Source: a virus. From it: a stretch of 22,762 nucleotides of DNA. The position numbers and the translations under genes were made by a program. Positions 1 to 6,644 of this stretch are shown piece by piece (position 1 is the stretch's first letter; each line of letters begins with the position of its first letter). The stretch is from positions 1 through 22,762 of the IMG/VR virus record IMGVR_UViG_3300044681_000335. The stretch is one strand, 5' to 3'. The notes beneath the pieces are model-generated. The model was not told the origin of the DNA and ran no database searches. It saw nothing but the letters and a program-made list of their open reading frames with translations.

Positions 1-47
1 TCAACAATAACTCAACAGTTACTGTTGTAGGTACACTTTTAGCATAA
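1..47 (+). CDS. 3' end of an upstream gene (partial)
   Basis: Reading from base 3 gives an open frame ending NNNSTVTVVGTLLA and a TAA stop at 45-47. The beginning lies outside the window. The position directly before a run of tail-fibre genes and the small, polar, beta-prone residues suggest the tail of another structural protein, but 14 residues cannot identify it. Confidence 0.4.
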   Translation, partial: NNNSTVTVVGTLLA

Positions 48-77
48 CAAAATAAATAAAAGAGGGAGTGGTAGATC

Positions 78-533
78 TTGGCAACAGTAGATAAAGATTT
101 CAAGGTCAAAAATGGACTAGTCGTCACTAATGGCGGTAGTTTCGGAGGATCTGTAGTTGTAGGAGAACCTACACTAGATACACACGCTGCTACTAAGGCA
201 TATGTAGATGCACTAGCAAGCGGCATGACTGTCGGATCTACCTCTCCCGAATCACCAGAAAATGGAGATTTATGGTTTGACTCAGTTGTTGAAAGAATGA
301 ATGTATATTATGAAGGTTCTTGGCTAACAGTAGCAACCATTCAGGATACATTAAACCTTCCAGATCACATTCATGATACTTCAATCGATGGAAATGGCTT
401 TATAGTTACTAGATTTGTTGATGCTGGAACATCAACTGATCCACAGGCACCTGGACAAGATGCAGGGGATCCAAATACATCATCATGGAATTTAATTTAT
501 GATGGTGGCGTATCAACAGATAATTTTAACTAA
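78..533 (+). CDS. Tail-fibre-type protein, 151 aa
   Basis: Probable short tail-fibre or fibre-associated protein. Residues about 8-45 read FKVKNGLVVTNGG then THAATKAYVDA, the pattern of phage fibre repeats in which a strand of surface beta structure is followed by an AATKAYVD segment. The start is a TTG at 78, chosen because the GGGAG-type ribosome binding site at 61-70 is correctly spaced and because the resulting MATV start resembles the MATR and MAIR starts of the next two genes; the first in-frame ATG is far inside the protein. The C-terminus has the NLIYDGGV motif, also seen in altered form (NLVLDGGGV) at the end of the next gene. It probably joins the distal tail. The receptor is unknown. 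Confidence 0.7.
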   Translation: MATVDKDFKVKNGLVVTNGGSFGGSVVVGEPTLDTHAATKAYVDALASGMTVGSTSPESPENGDLWFDSVVERMNVYYEGSWLTVATIQDTLNLPDHIHDTSIDGNGFIVTRFVDAGTSTDPQAPGQDAGDPNTSSWNLIYDGGVSTDNFN

Positions 534-539
534 AATCAA

Positions 540-548
540 TGTTATAAT
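540..548 (+). promoter_or_regulatory. Extended -10 promoter TGTTATAAT
   Basis: A perfect TGn-TATAAT box lies in the 55-nt gap after the first fibre gene. No convincing -35 box is present at 16-18 nt upstream. A GAGGAGA ribosome binding site follows at 574-580, so this transcript would have a short leader before the gene at 589. Confidence 0.6.
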
Positions 549-588
549 ATGACAGAAAAGTGGCAACCCCACTGAGGAGAGATAAAAA

Positions 589-1245
589 ATGGCAACAAGA
601 ATGCAACAGCGCAGAGGAACTGCAGCGACATGGACATCTGCTAACCCAATACTTGCAGCAGGTGAAATTGGATTTGAAATTGATACTAATAAATTTAAAA
701 TTGGTGATGGCAGTAGCAGATGGGATACACTAACATACTTTACAGCCGATGCTGCTGCAGCCATTCAAGATTTAATTGATGGCGCTCCAGGAGTTTTAGA
801 TACACTTAATGAACTTGCAGCAGCCGTAAATGATGACCCTAACTTTTTTGCTACAGTGGCAACAAATCTCTCTAACCACGAAGCAGATACAACCGATGTA
901 CACGGAATTGCAGATACAGCACTACTTGCTACTAAGGCCTATGCTGATCAGGCAGAAGCAGATGCAATTAGTACTGCCTCAGCAGACGCTACTTCAAAGG
1001 CTAACGCAGCACAGGCTGCAGCAGAAGCAACTGCATCAGCAGCACTTGCAAGCGCAGTCTCTGACTTAGAAGATGACCTTAATCTAAAGGCACCATTGGC
1101 TTCACCAGATCTTACTGGAATTCCAACTGCTCCAACAGCAGTATTGGGAACAAATACAACACAGGTAGCAACAACAGCATTTGTTGATGCTGCTATAGAG
1201 GCACTAGCAGATAGAAATCTAGTCCTCGATGGTGGCGGAGTATAA
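589..1245 (+). CDS. Tail-fibre protein with Mtd-like N-terminal domain, 218 aa
   Basis: Likely a trimeric tail-fibre or receptor-binding subunit. Residues 1-50 (MQQRRGTAATW, AAGEIGFE, FKIGDGSSRW) match the pattern of the N-terminal domain of the Bordetella phage major tropism determinant family (Mtd_N), which attaches fibres to the tail. Next come TDVHGIADT once, an Ala-rich helical stretch around residues 115-165 and a fibre repeat SPDLTGIPTAPTA followed by ATTAFVDAA. The end NLVLDGGGV resembles the end of the previous gene. The ATG at 589 has a GAGGAGA ribosome binding site. It is a shorter paralogue of the next gene, which shares the first 50 residues and the VHGI motif but has six copies of it. 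Domain assignment is by pattern recall, without a profile search. Confidence 0.75.
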   Translation: MATRMQQRRGTAATWTSANPILAAGEIGFEIDTNKFKIGDGSSRWDTLTYFTADAAAAIQDLIDGAPGVLDTLNELAAAVNDDPNFFATVATNLSNHEADTTDVHGIADTALLATKAYADQAEADAISTASADATSKANAAQAAAEATASAALASAVSDLEDDLNLKAPLASPDLTGIPTAPTAVLGTNTTQVATTAFVDAAIEALADRNLVLDGGGV

Positions 1246-1254
1246 AAAATGATA

Positions 1255-1260
1255 TATAAT
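1255..1260 (+). promoter_or_regulatory. -10 box TATAAT before the long fibre gene
   Basis: TATAAT lies 10 nt after the stop of the previous gene and 29 nt before the ATG at 1290. It is not a strict TGn-extended box. GAGGAGA at 1276-1282 is the ribosome binding site. The ACTGAGGAGA context repeats the one before the gene at 589, showing the upstream regions are also paralogous. Confidence 0.45.
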
Positions 1261-1289
1261 GTACTTAACTGTACTGAGGAGAAATAAAC

Positions 1290-2819
1290 ATGGCAATTAG
1301 AATGCAGCAACGTAGAGGTACTGCAGCACAGTGGACTGCAGCAAATCCAACCTTAGCAGCAGGTGAAATTGGATTTGAAACTGACACTGGTAAATTTAAA
1401 ATTGGTAATGGTGCCTCTGTGTGGTCTGCTCTCTCCTATTTTGCAGATGCAGAAGATTTTGACACAGCAACAATTGAGGCAACAATTGATAGCAAAGTTG
1501 CTACTGCAGTAAGCAATTTAGTTGATGGATCACCAGAAACATTAAATACATTAAATGAAATTGCAGATGCAATCAATAATGACTCTTCTTTTGCAGCATC
1601 AGTAGTTAGCTCTCTTGCAACAAAAGCAAATATTTCAGACTTTACAGCTCATACATCAAATACAACAGATGTACATGGAATTGTAAATACTGCTGATCTT
1701 GTTGTACAATCAGTATTAACTGCTGCAATATCAGCTCATGACGTAACCACAAATGTTCATGGAATTGTAGACACATCTGTATTAGCAACAACAACAGGAG
1801 TTACAGAAGTAGTAGATTTACATGATGGAACTACTACTAATGTTCATGGAATAGCAAATACTGCAGATTTGGCTACTCAAACAAATCTCAGTGATGCTAT
1901 ATCATTACATAATTCTGAAACAACAGACGTACATGGCATAGCAGATACAACAGCACTTGCAACACAAACATATGCTAATGATCAAGTTTCTACACATAAT
2001 AATTTAACAGCAAATGTTCATGGAATTGCAGATACATCTGTATTAGCAACAACAACAACTGTAAATGATGCAGTAGGTGCACATAATATCGATACAACAA
2101 ACGTACATGGTATTGCAGATACAGCAGATCTTGTTCTTACAAATGATGCTCGTTTGTCTGATGAAAGAACACCACTTGATGGTTCCGTAACAGATGCAAA
2201 GATCAATGGAACTCTTTCTCAGTCATCAATTACAAATCTTACAACAGATCTTGCTGCAAAGGCTCCGCTTGAGTCCCCAGCATTAACTGGAACACCAACT
2301 GCCCCAACAGCAAATGCTGGAGATAATAGCACTAAAGTTGCTACAACAGCATATGTTGATTCAGCAGTTACAGCACTTGTTGATTCAGCACCAGGAGCAC
2401 TAAACACTCTTAATGAGTTGGCTGCTGCGCTTGGAGATGATGCAAACTTCTCAACAACTGTTACAAACAGCCTTGCTTTGAAATTAGAGCAGTCAGATCT
2501 TAATGAAGCACTATATTATGAATTTAATTCACAAGCGTCAAGTTATACATTGGCACTAAGCGATTCAACAAATATGGTAGAAGTTAATTCAGCATCTGGC
2601 GTAACAATTACTGTTCCTCCAAATGCATCAGTAGCATTTCCAGTAGGATCTTATATTGATATTTTCCAAAAGGGTGCAGGTCAGGTAACAATTGCAGAAG
2701 GTTCTGGAGTTACAATATATGCAACACCAGGAAAGAAACTTCGTACACAATATTCAAATGCAACATTAATCAAGCGAGATACAAATGTTTGGATTCTTGC
2801 TGGAGATATTGTCGCTTAA
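1290..2819 (+). CDS. Long tail-fibre protein with Mtd-like N-terminus and VHG repeats, 509 aa
   Basis: Probable main tail fibre. Residues 1-50 are a Mtd_N-like attachment domain almost identical in pattern to the preceding paralogue. Residues about 121-285 contain six repeats of H-(6-7)-T(N/D)VHGI(V/A)(D/N)T..LAT; the VHG histidines are at 129, 157, 186, 215, 244 and 273, a near-constant spacing of 29. After this come a fibre repeat (PLESPALTGTPTAPTA, TTAYVDSA, around 320-355), a second helical linker, and a C-terminal beta-rich domain from about 410 to 509 (VEVNSASGVTITVPPNAS, VTIAEGSGVTIYA) that may form the tip. Such repeats usually make long triple-stranded shafts. The ribosome binding site is GAGGAGA at 1276-1282. 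The receptor is unknown. Confidence 0.8.
   Translation: MAIRMQQRRGTAAQWTAANPTLAAGEIGFETDTGKFKIGNGASVWSALSYFADAEDFDTATIEATIDSKVATAVSNLVDGSPETLNTLNEIADAINNDSSFAASVVSSLATKANISDFTAHTSNTTDVHGIVNTADLVVQSVLTAAISAHDVTTNVHGIVDTSVLATTTGVTEVVDLHDGTTTNVHGIANTADLATQTNLSDAISLHNSETTDVHGIADTTALATQTYANDQVSTHNNLTANVHGIADTSVLATTTTVNDAVGAHNIDTTNVHGIADTADLVLTNDARLSDERTPLDGSVTDAKINGTLSQSSITNLTTDLAAKAPLESPALTGTPTAPTANAGDNSTKVATTAYVDSAVTALVDSAPGALNTLNELAAALGDDANFSTTVTNSLALKLEQSDLNEALYYEFNSQASSYTLALSDSTNMVEVNSASGVTITVPPNASVAFPVGSYIDIFQKGAGQVTIAEGSGVTIYATPGKKLRTQYSNATLIKRDTNVWILAGDIVA
1650..2144 (+). repeat. Six 87-bp repeats encoding VHG modules
   Basis: In-frame tandem repeats of about 87 bp inside the long fibre gene encode a 29-residue unit with an early His and a VHG His. 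Copies have diverged at synonymous positions, so they are old rather than a fresh expansion. The neighbouring paralogue has one copy. Confidence 0.8.
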
Positions 2820-2845
2820 ATTTAATTAGTTAAAAGGAGAAGAAC

Positions 2846-4120
2846 ATGCCATTAGCAGGTAGAGGTAAAGGTAAAGGCGGTAACGCCAAGGTACGTCGTT
2901 TAGGAACAGTGCCAGGAATTCCAACAGGAGTAACAATCTCAGACGTTGGAACAAACCGTCCATATAATAATGGTGCAGTAACTGTAACATTTACAGCATC
3001 ATCAGATGGATCAACCCCAGCGACATCTTATACAGCAACTGCCAGTACTGGTCAAACAGCAACTGGAGCATCTTCTCCTTTAACAATTACAGGAATACCT
3101 AGTGGATCTAGTATTACAGTAACTGTCAAAGCAAACAATCAATATGGTTCGTCTGCAAATTCCACTGCTTCTGGGGCTGTTACAGTTACAACTGTACCAG
3201 CAACACCAGGTGCACCAAGTGCTTCATCTCCATCAGCAGGAACAGACACAGTTTCTTGGTCTGCTCCAGCAAATGGTGGTAAAGCAATTACAAATTATTA
3301 TTGGACGTCTTCTGATGGTAAATCTGGAAATACAGCAAATACATCTGTAAATGTTTCTCAAGAACAAGGAACTGCCCAAACATATAATGTTCGTGCAGAC
3401 AATGCTAATGGCTCTTCTGCAACATCAGCAAACTCAGGATCTGTTACTACAACATTTTCATTTGTACCATTCAGCGTATTCGGTTTCTCACCATTCGGCG
3501 TATTCGGTTTCTCACCATTCGGCGTATTCGGTTTCTCACCATTCGGCTTCTCACCATTTGGATTCTCGCCATTTGGATTCTCGCCATTTGGATTTTCTCC
3601 GTTTTCGCCATTTGGATTTGTTCCAGCAAGCAAAAGCCTATTTGGAGACACAAAAGTTAGAACACCACAAGGACTAGTTTTAGCAGAAGAGTTAGCCGTT
3701 GGAGATGAAGTCCTATCGGTTGTATTACCAGGTCTATCAGAAAGTGGTTGGACAGAAGCAGATGTTTTAGCATGGAATCTATCTAATCCAAATGAATTAG
3801 ATTTAAGCAATACTGTAGTTACTACAATAACAGAAATAGTTACTGGAACATCAGATTTGCTAGTGTTTATAAATGGAGATGGATTCTCTGGATCTCATGG
3901 AATTTTAGTACAAAGAGATGGATCTGCGCTATTTATAAAAGCAAAAGATATTTTAGAGACAGACATGGTCTGGTCATTGGTAGAAAATTCTTGGGTCGAT
4001 TTGTCCATTCTTGAAAAATATGAAGCAGAGCACCAGGTTTGGTCAATCAACACCGAACCATACGATATTTTCTTTACTGAAAATATGCTTGTACACGATA
4101 CACGACCAGATATGCAGTAG
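2846..4120 (+). CDS. Tail protein with two FN3-like domains, FG-rich repeat linker and C-terminal Hint domain, 424 aa
   Basis: A modular structural protein. Residues 1-20 are basic and Gly-rich. Residues 24-113 and 118-203 look like fibronectin type III or similar beta-sandwich domains (GIPTGVTISDV, TVTVKANNQYGSS; PGAPSASSPSAG, YNVRADNANGSS). Residues 208-259 are tandem PFGVFGFS then PFGFS repeats. From Ser264 (SLFGDTKVRTPQG, VGDEVLSV) through a SGSH block at His351 to MLVHD at 414-418 the sequence has the start, middle and end blocks of a Hint (hedgehog/intein) fold. The usual first Cys is Ser here and the final HN is HD. Only six residues follow, so it fits a C-terminal autoprocessing module rather than a splicing intein. 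AAGGAGA at 2834-2840 is the ribosome binding site. Its role in the virion is inferred from position. Confidence 0.75.
   Translation: MPLAGRGKGKGGNAKVRRLGTVPGIPTGVTISDVGTNRPYNNGAVTVTFTASSDGSTPATSYTATASTGQTATGASSPLTITGIPSGSSITVTVKANNQYGSSANSTASGAVTVTTVPATPGAPSASSPSAGTDTVSWSAPANGGKAITNYYWTSSDGKSGNTANTSVNVSQEQGTAQTYNVRADNANGSSATSANSGSVTTTFSFVPFSVFGFSPFGVFGFSPFGVFGFSPFGFSPFGFSPFGFSPFGFSPFSPFGFVPASKSLFGDTKVRTPQGLVLAEELAVGDEVLSVVLPGLSESGWTEADVLAWNLSNPNELDLSNTVVTTITEIVTGTSDLLVFINGDGFSGSHGILVQRDGSALFIKAKDILETDMVWSLVENSWVDLSILEKYEAEHQVWSINTEPYDIFFTENMLVHDTRPDMQ
3467..3622 (+). repeat. Nested 24-bp and 15-bp repeats encoding a Phe-Gly-rich linker
   Basis: Three 24-bp units (3467-3538, encoding PFSVFGFS then PFGVFGFS twice) pass into four 15-bp units (3539-3598, PFGFS), then PFS and PFGFV. 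The 15-bp unit is the 24-bp unit without its central VFG. The later copies switch from TTC to TTT codons, so they are partly diverged. Confidence 0.9.
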
Positions 4121-4124
4121 CACA

Positions 4125-4133
4125 TGCTATAAT
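4125..4133 (+). promoter_or_regulatory. Extended -10 promoter TGCTATAAT for a leaderless gene
   Basis: The box begins 5 nt after the stop at 4120 and ends 6 nt before the ATG at 4140. Transcription would begin at or next to the start codon. No ribosome binding site is present. Confidence 0.65.
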
Positions 4134-4139
4134 GTATAT

Positions 4140-4649
4140 ATGATCAAAGTAGATAGATCTAAGTATATGGATACTCCATATCCAGAAATACTAAAAGGCT
4201 CCTGGATATATTTTGCTTTTCCAAAAAATAATCCAAACTTTGATGGATTGTGTCAGGTATATTTTAATAATAAATATGAAAGTGGTAGTATTTTCTATGG
4301 AGATTACTTATTAAATGATTACCCAGAATGTTATGCCACTTGGGGTAAAGCAGATGAAAATATGGATGTCATTGGAGATAGATCCTTTGTTAAAAAGGAA
4401 CTAAGAAAAACTGGAGTAGGAACTGCATTAATGATTGAAGGGTTTGAATTTTTAAAATATATGGGTAAAAATTTAAAACTTTATCCTACTACATCTAAAG
4501 CTGGTCATAAATTATGGGCTAGGGCAACAGGAGAAGATCTAGATCCTACTGGAGAAAATAATTCTGAATATTCAATAGAAATTAAAAATTTTGAACAAAT
4601 GCTGTATCCAGATATATTTTTTTATAAAAAGAAAGTAGACATATTTTAA
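4140..4649 (+). CDS. GNAT-family N-acetyltransferase-like protein, 169 aa
   Basis: Probable acetyl-CoA-dependent acyltransferase. The segment RKTGVGTALMIEGFEFL has R89-x-x-G92-x-G94 of GNAT motif A, which holds the acetyl-CoA pyrophosphate, followed by the expected helix. LYPTTSKAGHKLWAR after it fits the strand and helix of motif B (a late residue pair where many GNATs change substrate specificity). The substrate cannot be read. The longer frame from 4011 overlaps the previous gene; the ATG at 4140, 6 nt after an extended -10 box and reading MIKVDRSKYMDT, is the better start, giving a leaderless message. It opens the auxiliary cassette, and the next gene overlaps it by one base. Confidence 0.65.
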   Translation: MIKVDRSKYMDTPYPEILKGSWIYFAFPKNNPNFDGLCQVYFNNKYESGSIFYGDYLLNDYPECYATWGKADENMDVIGDRSFVKKELRKTGVGTALMIEGFEFLKYMGKNLKLYPTTSKAGHKLWARATGEDLDPTGENNSEYSIEIKNFEQMLYPDIFFYKKKVDIF

Positions 4650-5110
4650 TGAAAAATATATTTATTGATAGATTAAAATATAATATTGAAAATACAGAAT
4701 TTTCTGGCAATATATTTAAATATGATGATTTTAATATAAATTCTTTAAAAGAAAATATAAAAGCAATAATACAGAATTTGTGCAAAGAGCAAAATATTAA
4801 TTTTGAAAAACAAGATTATAAAATTTCTGGAATATTTAATAATATAGAAAATAATACATGGTATAGTTTATGTTCTAAAAAGCTTTTTAATTTTTTTGGT
4901 AAATATTATTTAACCGACAATGTTTTAGAAACATTTAAAAATCAAACAGATGAATATAATATTTCTGTAAATAAAAATGATTTAGTTATTGCCCTACATC
5001 ATTTTTATAATAAAACCTATTCTGAAACTGAGTCTAAATGTATAGAATTTTATGTTGCTCCATCTGCTTTTGTTAGAAATTTTAAAGAAGAAGAGTGGAC
5101 AATTTTATAA
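4649..5110 (+). CDS. Unknown AT-rich phage protein, 153 aa
   Basis: I do not recognise this protein. It begins at an ATG sharing one base with the stop before it (TAATG), so translation is probably coupled to the acetyltransferase. It is rich in Asn, Lys, Ile and Phe, with no signal peptide or membrane segment. LVIALHHFYNKTYSE (about 112-126), an acidic ETESKCIEFY segment and a YVAPSAFVRNF stretch near the end are the most distinctive parts. Base composition is lower in GC than the structural genes on both sides. A small role linked to the acetyltransferase is possible but is guesswork. Confidence 0.6.
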   Translation: MKNIFIDRLKYNIENTEFSGNIFKYDDFNINSLKENIKAIIQNLCKEQNINFEKQDYKISGIFNNIENNTWYSLCSKKLFNFFGKYYLTDNVLETFKNQTDEYNISVNKNDLVIALHHFYNKTYSETESKCIEFYVAPSAFVRNFKEEEWTIL

Positions 5111-5112
5111 TA

Positions 5113-5121
5113 TGATATACT
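5113..5121 (+). promoter_or_regulatory. Extended -10 promoter TGATATACT for a leaderless gene
   Basis: It starts 3 nt after the stop at 5110 and ends 6 nt before the ATG at 5128, the same spacing as at 4125-4133. A TGGACA sequence at 5096-5101 resembles a -35 box, but its 14-nt spacing is short. No ribosome binding site is seen. Confidence 0.6.
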
Positions 5122-5127
5122 GTAAAT

Positions 5128-5790
5128 ATGATAAATAATATGTCAACTGATTTAAAAAGTGTAAGCAAATCTACTCAGCCACATAAATTTTTTGAAAGGC
5201 ACCTAGACAATAATCTCGCAATTCTTGCTGCAGAACTTCAGGATAGATATAAAAAGATAGAGCAGGCTCAGGTAACTGGTGTAACACCTATACAAGAAAA
5301 TGAATTATGGAAATCTTCACAAAGTGTATCTACGATGAAATGGAGACAATATAATGTATTTCAGTTTCATTCAGTTGGACTATTTAATTTATTTAAAAAT
5401 GTAAAAGATATGACAATAGAGGCCTGCGAATACTATGGCTTAGATTTTGAAAAACAAAAATTTATGATTCAGGGCTGGTTTAATATCAATTATATTAAAA
5501 AAGGTAAACTAGATTGGCATGATCATGGTCCTTTTGGAGCGCCAAATTTTCACGGATATTATTGTGTAAAAGCAGAACCATCATCTACATATTATCGAGT
5601 TTTTGATAAAGAGGTTGAAAATAAAAATATAGATAATAGAGCAATTCTTTCAGAAATGGGTCATCCTCATGCTCAAGCAGACTGGGACTGGGATGGACCA
5701 AGAATAACTGTTGCATATGACATAATTCCATTATCAGATATTTTAAAATTTGCTAAAAATCAAGAGCAGCATTGGATACCTTTAGCATGA
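5128..5790 (+). CDS. 2OG-Fe(II) oxygenase-like protein, first of a tandem pair, 220 aa
   Basis: Likely a double-stranded beta-helix, iron and 2-oxoglutarate dependent oxygenase of the type common in aquatic phages. Visible features are WHDHG with His131 and His133, then FHGYYCVKAEPSSTYY (His142) as the central strands, NRAILSEMGHPH with His179 and His181, and PRITVAYDI with Arg192 as a candidate 2-oxoglutarate contact. The HxH-then-GYYC layout resembles the putative oxygenase family 2OG-FeII_Oxy_5 more than prolyl hydroxylases, which use HxD. The N-terminal PHKFFERHLDNN is shared with the next gene, a clear paralogue. The ATG at 5128 is placed for a leaderless message. The substrate is unknown. 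Confidence 0.6.
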   Translation: MINNMSTDLKSVSKSTQPHKFFERHLDNNLAILAAELQDRYKKIEQAQVTGVTPIQENELWKSSQSVSTMKWRQYNVFQFHSVGLFNLFKNVKDMTIEACEYYGLDFEKQKFMIQGWFNINYIKKGKLDWHDHGPFGAPNFHGYYCVKAEPSSTYYRVFDKEVENKNIDNRAILSEMGHPHAQADWDWDGPRITVAYDIIPLSDILKFAKNQEQHWIPLA

Positions 5791-6428
5791 TAGCAATGAA
5801 GCCACCGCATAAGTTTTTTGAAAGAATCTTAAATAATAATACTGAATCTTTATATTTATATTTAGAAGATTTCTTAGATAAAATCCTTAACGGACAAATT
5901 GAAGATATTCCAAAGGATAAAGTTGTTAATTTTAATAAACATAATGGTGCTCCAACACAATTAGGAATGTATTATAATATATTTAGTTTAGACAATCCTA
6001 ATATTAAAAATCTACAGAATAGCTTAAGGGACATAGTTAAAGAGGCTTGCGAATATTATGGACACGATTATGATTCAATGGACTACATGATTCACGGTTG
6101 GTATAACTATGATCCTAAACCAGAGGGTGGTAGTAGAGTAAACCCAATAAAAAACGATCAATTTTTTCATGATCATATGGGTGGAGAAGGTGCTCCAGTT
6201 TATCACGGTTATTATTGCGTATATGCAGAACCTTCAATTACCTTCTATAAAATAAACAATGAGGTTTTATTTGAAAATAAAAATGTAAACAATAGAGCAA
6301 TTGTTTCAGAAACAGGCCATCCACACGGCAGAGATGATTGGTTTTATGAAAAGCCAAGAATTACGATAGCCTATGATATATGTCCTTCTAATATTGATAT
6401 CCCTACAGATCTATGGATAAAATTATGA
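5787..6428 (+). CDS. 2OG-Fe(II) oxygenase-like protein, second of a tandem pair, 213 aa
   Basis: Paralogue of the preceding gene: shared blocks include PHKFFERIL, EACEYYGHDYD, the HDHMG block (His128, His130), YHGYYCVYAEPSITFY, NRAIVSETGHPH (His178, His180) and PRITIAYDI (Arg191). The two proteins therefore came from one gene by duplication and have since diverged widely. An in-frame TTG at 5772 would lengthen it, but the ATG at 5787 overlaps the previous stop as ATGA, typical of coupled translation, and puts PHKFFE near the N-terminus as in the sister protein. Expected to act in the cytoplasm as an iron-dependent hydroxylase. A non-catalytic cupin cannot be excluded. Confidence 0.6.
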   Translation: MIAMKPPHKFFERILNNNTESLYLYLEDFLDKILNGQIEDIPKDKVVNFNKHNGAPTQLGMYYNIFSLDNPNIKNLQNSLRDIVKEACEYYGHDYDSMDYMIHGWYNYDPKPEGGSRVNPIKNDQFFHDHMGGEGAPVYHGYYCVYAEPSITFYKINNEVLFENKNVNNRAIVSETGHPHGRDDWFYEKPRITIAYDICPSNIDIPTDLWIKL

Positions 6429-6556
6429 AAAAATTTATTTGTATGATAATCGGCCATAATCTTAAAACAGAACAGTGTCCAGTAACTGGAGCAAAACTAA
6501 CTATGTGTTTGAGATGTTCTCCACAAATTCATTCATCAAAGATGAGTTTTAAGTAA
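6425..6556 (+). CDS. Small cysteine/histidine protein, 43 aa
   Basis: A short frame overlapping the previous stop as ATGA and ending with TAA at 6554-6556. It reads MKKFICMIIGHNLKTEQC and later MCLRCSP. Cys6-x3-GH, a further Cys, and a CxxC pair look like a mini zinc-ribbon and recall the C-x3-GH...CxxC layout of small prophage proteins such as DUF1660. The coupled ATGA start supports translation. It lies directly before the ribonucleotide reductase gene but after a different promoter; no glutaredoxin CPxC motif is present, so a reductant role is not supported. Confidence 0.55.
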   Translation: MKKFICMIIGHNLKTEQCPVTGAKLTMCLRCSPQIHSSKMSFK

Positions 6557-6579
6557 ATCTAAACGTAAACAATAACATG

Positions 6580-6604
6580 AGAGTTTTACAAAAATAAAAA
6601 CTCT
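6580..6604 (+). promoter_or_regulatory. Perfect 8-bp inverted repeat over the reductase promoter
   Basis: AGAGTTTT at 6580-6587 and AAAACTCT at 6597-6604 are exact reverse complements separated by 9 nt. The repeat covers the possible -35 TTTACA and touches the TG of the -10 box. It could be an operator or a weak stem-loop terminator for the upstream genes; no U-tract follows. Confidence 0.45.
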
Positions 6605-6612
6605 GGTATACT
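6585..6612 (+). promoter_or_regulatory. Promoter of the ribonucleotide reductase gene
   Basis: TGGTATACT at 6604-6612 is an extended -10 box. TTTACA at 6585-6590, one base from TTGACA, lies 16 nt upstream. The transcript has a leader of about 25 nt with AAAGGAG at 6631-6637, so the reductase is translated from a normal ribosome binding site. Confidence 0.6.
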
Positions 6613-6644
6613 TAAGCAATAACAGTTTTTAAAGGAGCAAATCA

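Noticed and set aside
948-1310. Minus-strand frame of Ala/Ser-rich sequence
   Set aside because: Antisense of the low-complexity Ala-rich fibre segment; no start signals.
589-2819. Diversity-generating retroelement target, because of Mtd-like domains
   Set aside because: No reverse transcriptase, no template/variable repeat pair and no C-type lectin end; only the attachment domain is shared.
3467-3622. CRISPR-like array
   Set aside because: Units are contiguous, in frame, with no spacers, and encode a protein repeat.
3358-3810. Long minus-strand frame opposite the FG repeats, rich in NPNGE
   Set aside because: It is an antisense by-product of the repeats; no promoter or ribosome binding site, and it lies opposite a well supported gene.
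2846-4120. A splicing intein inserted in a tail gene
   Set aside because: Only six residues follow the Hint end and no downstream extein or homing endonuclease is present.
4011-4139. N-terminal extension of the acetyltransferase
   Set aside because: It overlaps the Hint gene by over 100 bases, and the promoter lies downstream of it.
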